Source: Nomia melanderi (lineage: Eukaryota > Arthropoda > Insecta > Hymenoptera > Halictidae). Taken from it: 64,000 bases of DNA. The translations under genes and the position numbers were made by a program. Below, one piece after another: positions 58,056 through 64,000 of this stretch (the stretch's first letter is position 1; each line of letters opens with the position of its first letter). The notes under the pieces are model-generated. The model had not been told where the DNA came from. It saw nothing but the letters and a program-made list of their open reading frames with translations, and searched no databases. The DNA is taken from positions 1,240,001 through 1,304,000 of the forward strand of contig NC_135008.1 of assembly GCF_051020985.1 (NCBI RefSeq), given 5' to 3'.

Positions 58056-59629
58056 ACCGTCGCGCAACAAGAAAACTCACCCGCCATTTTGTCGGGAGCG
58101 GTCGCTTCGTCCTCTCGCGCTGCAAAGACGCGCCACGCGCGTCGAGATGTTTTCGTTCCGAAAATCCCAATGGCGTCTAAACAACACGCTGTACTTTTGT
58201 ATATCACTCTAAAACTATTAATAAATAAAGTTAGTGTACACATCGTAAAATAGGTGAAAACCAAATTCTTCGCGCGACACTTCACATCTCTAAATTAAAT
58301 TCCAGCAAGAGGTTAATGTTGAGACGTCGATTTCCAGCAAGAAAAGAAGCTTTCGATGATGAATAATCGTTTCCAATGACGATTATCTCTGTTAGGAGAG
58401 TGACGCTCAAGATTCCCGTGGCAGTGAGCGCGCTGTTGAAAAGACAATCGACTTTCTCGGCGCGGTTGTCGGACAGGATCCCGAGGAACGCGAAGTTCAG
58501 CGGCGGAAGCCGATGAACTAGTGCTCGCCGCGTTAATTGGACCCGCGAGTGGTCGAAGTGATCATAATTCGAAACTCGAGCGGCGGCGGACGTCAGTTCC
58601 ACCGGTCCTGTAGTCGTTCGAGTTGAATCGCAGATATTCCGGCCGGTTACCTAACGCTGGCAATTAACGGCGCGCGGCGGCTCAGGAATCCGTCCGCGTG
58701 TCCTCATCAATCAGGCGAATCGATTCCGAAGTAGAAACCGCGCCGCGCCGCGGGATCGTTGCTGAAAATAATTGGAATTCACCGGGAAAATCGCCGGCCG
58801 AACGAGCACGGCTGCGCGCGTTCACGCGTGAACAGGGTGCGAACGGTCGGAGGTCATTGCTTGCGAGAATTGCGAGGGAAAATTTCGTCGCTCCGAACTC
58901 GGTTTTCGCGGGAATGAAACTTGAAGGTTCAATTTAACCGATACCGATCTTCGAATTGTGTGTTTATTATTGAATTGTCTTTCTACCTACTGTTTTAGAA
59001 TTTATTTATGAAGGACTTAGTAGTCTGAATTATTAACGAACCACGGTTTAATAATCTGAGTCCGTTAATTCTAGTGTTAAAGTATAATTTGTCCCGCGAT
59101 TCGTAACGCCGATTCAGTTCACGCGTGAACAATCGGTTTTCGTCGAGTTACACGAGGAACGCGGAAGATGTTCCTCGGCCCAACGCCCCAGTGCTCGGCC
59201 ATTGTTCAAGAGCGAGGCACAATTTCATTATTACACATGAATACCGGCACGCAATTATGGCGGCGGCAACGGCGCACACGTACTCTCGTCATCTGGCATT
59301 ATGACCAATTCACGTGATGCGCCGTAACACGATCGTTGTTGGTTGTAACGTGGCAGGCACATTGCCGCGTAAGGGTGGAACGCGGCTTACACGACGGTAT
59401 TCGCGGGCAAAAGTGGCTTTGATTCCGGCGGACGAGCCGGAATTTATCGGGTAACGATAGATTAAAAATTAACGGGAATCTCTGTGGAGGCTCTGATCTC
59501 TGTGGATTCACGGGAGATTTCGATAATCTCGACAAACAGAATACTTTGATTAAATGTAATTGTATCTCGTATGCTGCTTCACGCGCGGAACTAACTTTGG
59601 CACTAAGTTTCTGCGTGTGTACGGATTCT
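58056..59629. other. Background DNA, no supported gene
   Basis: CpG-rich 58390-58920 and 59090-59470. A minus-strand open frame (about 58282-58650) contains a hydrophobic segment but starts from GTG and matches no family known to me. An isolated family C right end (TAATTCTAGTG-TTAA) lies at 59066-59080. Confidence 0.35.
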
Positions 59630-60085
59630 TGAATGTCTCATTTGAATATTTGAATTTGGGAAATTGAAACATTGGGAAGTTTGTGTGTTTGGGGATTTGG
59701 AGGCTTGGAGGTTTGGAGGTTTGGAGGTTTGACGGCTTGAAGGTTTGAAAGTTTGGAGATTTGGAGATTTGGAGATTTGGAGGTTTGGAGATTTGAAGGT
59801 TTGAAGGATTGAAGATTTGAAGATTTGAAGGTTTAAAGCTTTGAATATTTGAAGATTTGAAACTTTAGAGCTTTGAAGCTTTGAAGCATTGAAAATTTGA
59901 AGCTCTGAAGCTCTGAAGCTCTGAACCTTTGAAACTTTGGAGCTATGAAGCTCTGAAGCTTTGAAGCTTTGGGGCTTTGAAGATTTGAAGCTTTGAAACT
60001 TTGAAGATTTGATAATTTGAAGTTTTGAAGATTTGAAGCTTTGAAGATTCGAAGACTCGAACATTTAAAAACCTAAAAACTCAAA
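59630..60085 (-). repeat. TTTGAAGAT/TTTGAAGCT minisatellite
   Basis: About 450 bp of 9-bp units (TTTGAAGCT, TTTGGAGGT, TTTGAAGAT), the most regular array in the window. The minus-strand frame through it reads as a Ser/Lys/Leu/Gln/Phe repeat and is a by-product. Confidence 0.9.
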
Positions 60086-62832
60086 AATCCGAATTCCTAC
60101 CCCACACCGACTTTGAAACATTTCTCCAACAGCCTAACATAAAAACTCCCAGCACTCTACACACATGTCAAGTAATCCAAGCGAGCATCTTTCCGTTGTC
60201 AATCATTTCCATCGTCGAATGTTCCCACCAAAAATTCCCTCGACAAGACTTACGCATCCCCTATCAGATATTTCCGTAAGGATATGTGTATCGTCCATTT
60301 CCCCCTGTACAAGATTGAAGCGAATCAATCGAAGTGGAGGCAAGCTGGGTGTCGTGTTTCAGGGCGTCGCGTTGTATAGTATCGGATTAGTCGGTCTGTC
60401 CTAGTTTGTTTGCCACGCGTCCAGGCCGCGTTTTCCGGCTACGCCGTGGCAAAGCCGATAAGAAATAAGTGGAGACATCGAAGCCAACGGATACAGTCCG
60501 CCATCGGGAACGAGCGGGAAAGTAACCGGCGACGATCTCTATAAGACCAAACGCAACCGGCCATTTGTCTCGGGAAAGCCGACACCCGAGCGATACTCTA
60601 ACGGAGTGCTATCCGACATAAGCACCGGGGCTTAAGGACATTCCCCACTCCGTCTCCATTTATTTTGTCAGCGTGTCTACATTAGTTCCACCCCCCATCC
60701 ACGTCCGATATTTCGGTATCGCGTTACGCGGCCGCACCTGATGTAACTTCCGTGAAATCGAAGTGATCGAGTGGGACAGTTTCCGGAAAGATTTGCGCGG
60801 CGATAAGTGCGACTCGAACCGTTAGTCGAGTTAGGAATGTCTAGAACTTCGACAATTATTAGGGGTACGGTCGTGTAATAATAAATACACTAATAAACCG
60901 GTGAATTCGTTATAATTCTGTGCTTAACTAGTTTCCTAAATTGCGACATTGTAATTAGGTTCTTCAAATATGAAAGGAATGAAGACGAATCCAAGTCAGA
61001 AATTCAATTTGGATACTTTGTAGCGTAATCTTATATTACTATACGGAATTGATGTAACATATTAAACCGAGATGAAAATCGAAAAATGCGTGCATTCGTG
61101 AGCTTGAATTTCGATAATATCTTCATAATAATTTGAATTTAAATTATTAAACACGACAGACCTTCATAAGATCCAAGCTAACTTTCAAAAGAAATTCCAT
61201 CGACTTCTTACACTTCACGTGTTAGAATTTCAGACACAACAAGTGAAGAATTGAATTTTCTATACAATAAAAGTGTTCTCCAAATTATAAAATGTCGGTT
61301 TCCACGATTGTGTGACTGTTCGCGAACGCGTTAAGTTCCGGTAGGTTTATCTGTTCCGCGAGTGGCGCGCACAGCAATAAACAACGAATCCTTCGGGGAA
61401 CGCTGTAAATACTCGGTAGATGTATTCAGGTACTCGTGTAGAACGGAGCATTACTCGGTTAGTATCGAAGAAAGTTCCGAGAGCGAGAATTTATCGCGAG
61501 TGCACGGCGATGTGCGGATGATGCTGCGGTTCGGAGAATTATGCGGGACCGGCCGGACGGGCGAAAAAACGGCGGGGAAAAAAATGCCCAGGAAACTCGT
61601 AAATCACGAGGCTGATAGTGAAAACCTGTCAGCGAAACGGTGCAGGCGTATTTCAACGTTTACCGGTCGATTTCGCGTATCGAGCCTCGAACTCGATACC
61701 GGTATCGATCAACCGGGCAACGAAAGTGATAGATCGAGCATGATTTTCAATCTGTAGATTACTTTTCTTATAATTTTCTACTTAAAACTGTTCTTCTTTA
61801 CAAGTTCCTTGTTTTTTTGAAATTACGTCGTAATCACTTACGCGAGAAAGGAGTCCTAACTCGTTTACTTGAACTTTGATCTCGACATTACCTTCTACTT
61901 CCGATCGAAACGACGTTACATCGATGCTCGAATAACCGATACATTTTATGCGGCAGCCAGACGAAACGAATAAGCCGCGGAAACGGGATTTCGTTTAATT
62001 TTCGCCGGTGAAATCCCACGGGAGAATCCGAGCATGATTAGTCGAATCGTTTCTCGCGCGGAGAACGCGCCGATTGTTTTCAAGCGCGTGCCGAATGAAA
62101 AAGAATGGAAACCCAACGGCCATCGTTGCCGCTTCATCGTTCTCGCGCCGCGTATAATTGCGCGAACGTGATTCGAGCCCCTCGCTCGCTCGCCAATATA
62201 ATTAACCGCGTAAAACGAGAACCACAGAGGGAATCGGTGAAATAATACATACCTCCCCTCCCCTTCCGCCCCCACGTTCATTTGAAAATACGCGTCCGAA
62301 CGAATATCGCGGCATTTTACGCGTCCGTCGGACGCATTGAAATTCGAAACGGCGGAAAGTTCGTCGGAGCTGAATGCTTCCCTCTCATTCAGAGTTTGAT
62401 CGTTTGTTTTGCGAATTTATTGTGCTCGGACGGCTGCAGTTTCCCGAGGATCCTTCGCGGAAACTTTTACCTTGATTGTTGCGACTTAGGACAATCGATT
62501 TTACGTTTAGACGGAGACATCGGATAGAAATATTTCGAATGTTCGCTGGGGAAACTGATAAACAGAAGGACTGTTGCGTAACTGGGAAAGAAAAACTCGA
62601 ATGACGTTCGAGGGAATCGAAGGGGAAACTATTGATTGAATTTGACTTGAGAATCCAGCTCAGAGAATTGATAGACCGTTTTATTAATGAAACGATTGTA
62701 TCATTCGAAACTTGGTGCCATTTATTTCGAGTACTGTGTACTTAAGTAATTTACTAAATCGATTTCAATATCTCGTTATGAGGAGAATATCAAAATTTGA
62801 TTGATTTGATGCATTGAAATTCATCTCTGCAA
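60086..62832. other. Element-free stretch, no gene
   Basis: About 2.7 kb without recognised MITEs. CpG-rich 60330-60850, 61330-61730 and 61950-62500, AT-rich 60860-61320. All open frames examined are interrupted or resemble nothing known. Confidence 0.4.
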
Positions 62833-63144
62833 TTAACTCATTGCGTTCGAACGTCGACATTCCGAGATCAATTGTTCATATTTGGAATATTAAGTCGCAA
62901 TGATTGAGTTACTCAAACAACAAGAAATCAGTACTTTCCTCTCTTCCCATTGTTGAAGCAACTGATACATAATTAACCCTCATTTGTTGAAGGTTTTCTA
63001 TATTTCAAAGAAAGTTTTTCAATGGAAATGCTCAACATTTTCTGTGCAAATTAATATATGTTTCTCATTACTTTTTCAAAGAGTGTCGTCAGTATATCGG
63101 AAAACGTTGAATCTATCTAATGAAAAACCTTCGCAAAGGGTTAA
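62833..63144. mobile_element. Chimeric MITE: family B left part, family A right part
   Basis: TTAA on both sides. The left reads CTCATTGCGTTCGAACGTCGACATTCC and continues with the family B interior to GAAGGTTTTCTATATTTC. From about 63010 it follows family A (GAGTGTCGTCAGTATATCGGAAAACG) to CCTTCGCAAAGGG-TTAA (63141-63144). Confidence 0.6.
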
Positions 63145-63627
63145 AATTGAAAGATAAAATAGAGTATTCGCTGTTGCGTGCATCGAGTTCCTGTAAATTA
63201 CCATCGAAAGGATCGAATTTGCATGATCGTCCGTCGATTCACCCCGACACTGCGGAACATCGCTTAATCGGCTCGTTTGTCTCGATTCGAGCTCGCCACG
63301 GTTGTTCCCTTGTTCGCCGATAACTCGCGCCGCCGCTAATCTCGCTTTAAGTGGAGTGTGCCTTTAGGCTGTCCATAAAAGGTAACGACGCTGCCGGCGC
63401 CTGGGAAAATATAACGGGAAAGTTCGAGCCCGGCGACGGGAGTGGTCGGGTAAAAAGCTCCGCGAGTTGCCGCGACGTTCGTGAAGTACGACGCGAGCAC
63501 GCCGAACTTCTAACGATTTCTTGCGCTTTTTCATCGCGGAATTTTCGGAACGAAGCGCCGCGCGGTGTAACGCGTCGATCGGCGTCGAGGAAAAACAGAA
63601 TTGGACCCTCGGAATTTCATTGCATTG
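63145..63627. other. Background DNA, no gene
   Basis: CpG-rich with overlapping plus-strand open frames (63120-63662) that resemble nothing known. Confidence 0.4.
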
Positions 63628-63969
63628 TTAACCCTTTGCACTCGAGAGGTGACACCGCTTGATTCGATAACGAAACTATCAAGTTGAATATTTAACACTA
63701 GAACTACCTGAGGGGTCAAGTGACCTGATGTCTTCTTTTTGCTATTATTAGAAAGGTAAAAAGGGTGTCTCTGAGAAATTATTAAAGAAATTCATTTACT
63801 ACGCACATTGAATTGTAAATCAATGAAAGTCTGAAGTACTCTTGGAGTTTCTATAGCGAAATTTTAAAGTCAATTGAAGCGCTCGATAGTTTCAGTGTTC
63901 ATATTTCACATGGAACTCTGCTAACTAATTAATTCACTACTGAAAGAGTATTCCGAATGCAAGGAATTA
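63628..63969. mobile_element. Family A MITE interrupted by family C2
   Basis: TTAA then CCCTTTGCACTCGAGAGGTGAC and the A interior to TTGAATATTTAA, where a C2 element starts. After C2, ATTCACTACTG...AGTATTCCGAATGCAAGGAATTA resembles a decayed A right end. Confidence 0.6.
63692..63901. mobile_element. Family C2 MITE nested in family A (210 bp), reference copy
   Basis: Left flank TTAA, right flank TTCA. Ends CACTAGAACTACCTGAGG and CTCGATAGTTTCAGTG. The palindrome GGTCA-AG-TGACC (63714-63725) lies inside the left end only. Used here as the reference for the C2 copies at 23440, 51875 and 52942. Confidence 0.8.
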
Positions 63970-64000
63970 CAAAGAATGCCATTTCTTCGATTGGAACTCC

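Noticed and set aside
59603..60064. Serine/lysine/phenylalanine repeat protein of about 150 residues
   Set aside because: It is the translation of a 9-bp minisatellite. The same kind of artefact occurs at 11637-12140, 31944-32454 and 55026-55279.
1..64000. Transposase, reverse transcriptase or integrase genes
   Set aside because: No open frame shows DDE/DDD transposase or polymerase motifs. All mobile elements seen are short and non-coding.
1..64000. Known conserved insect microRNAs
   Set aside because: I looked for mature sequences of several common ones (for example let-7, miR-1, bantam, miR-8, miR-184) by eye and saw none. A systematic search was not possible.

Overview
The window looks like non-coding DNA from an insect nuclear genome, most probably a hymenopteran (bee, wasp or ant). 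This is inferred from AT-rich DNA with many CpG dinucleotides, alternating AT-rich and GC-rich patches, no prokaryotic gene organisation, and very many short TTAA-flanked repeats. No species is claimed. I found no protein-coding gene, rRNA, tRNA or CRISPR array that the sequence supports. Open frames are short, mostly start at non-ATG codons, overlap on both strands, run through repeats, and show no recognisable domain. The window is probably a long intron or an intergenic region.

The dominant content is a dense graveyard of short (about 130-260 bp) non-autonomous elements that resemble piggyBac-type MITEs. They lie between TTAA (or TCAA/TTGA) tetranucleotides and carry short terminal inverted repeats. 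At least eight families can be separated by their ends: A/G (ends CCCTTTGCACTCG), B (CCCTTTGCGGACGAA), C and C2 (CACTAGAACTACC), D (CCCTTTGAACTCTGTAG), E (CCCCTTGCCG), F (CACATTGCGTACTGG), H (CCCTTNGCAGTC) and I (CACTCAGGCGACC). None encodes a transposase here. Several are nested, several share one TTAA with a neighbour, and some are chimeras of two families. The strongest unifying signal is that every family carries a short palindrome about 13-25 bp inside one end only.

Layout: 0-11 kb is AT-rich background with C/D, G, B, H and A copies. At 11.7 kb a TTCAAC minisatellite abuts a GC-rich island (11.87-13.18 kb) with a long pyrimidine tract, GC hairpins and a good splice-donor sequence, the best candidate for a promoter or 5' leader exon. 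From 13.2 to 24.7 kb come E, A, I, B, D, F and C copies, a 105-bp tandem duplication (18.4 kb) and a 50-bp minisatellite (20.5 kb). From 24.7 to 41 kb there are few elements until 29.8 kb, then C/B, A, G, B, H, F and A copies, with minisatellites at 27.2 and 31.9 kb and a duplication at 39.1 kb. From 41 to 64 kb there are scattered C, A and E copies, a clean B-into-C2 nested insertion (51.9 kb), three minisatellites sharing one motif (49.7, 55.1, 59.8 kb), and B/A and C2-in-A composites near the right edge.

Two very short candidate coding exons with strong donor sites (54.58 kb plus strand, 52.7 kb minus strand) and one candidate terminal exon (35.7 kb minus strand) are listed only as findings.
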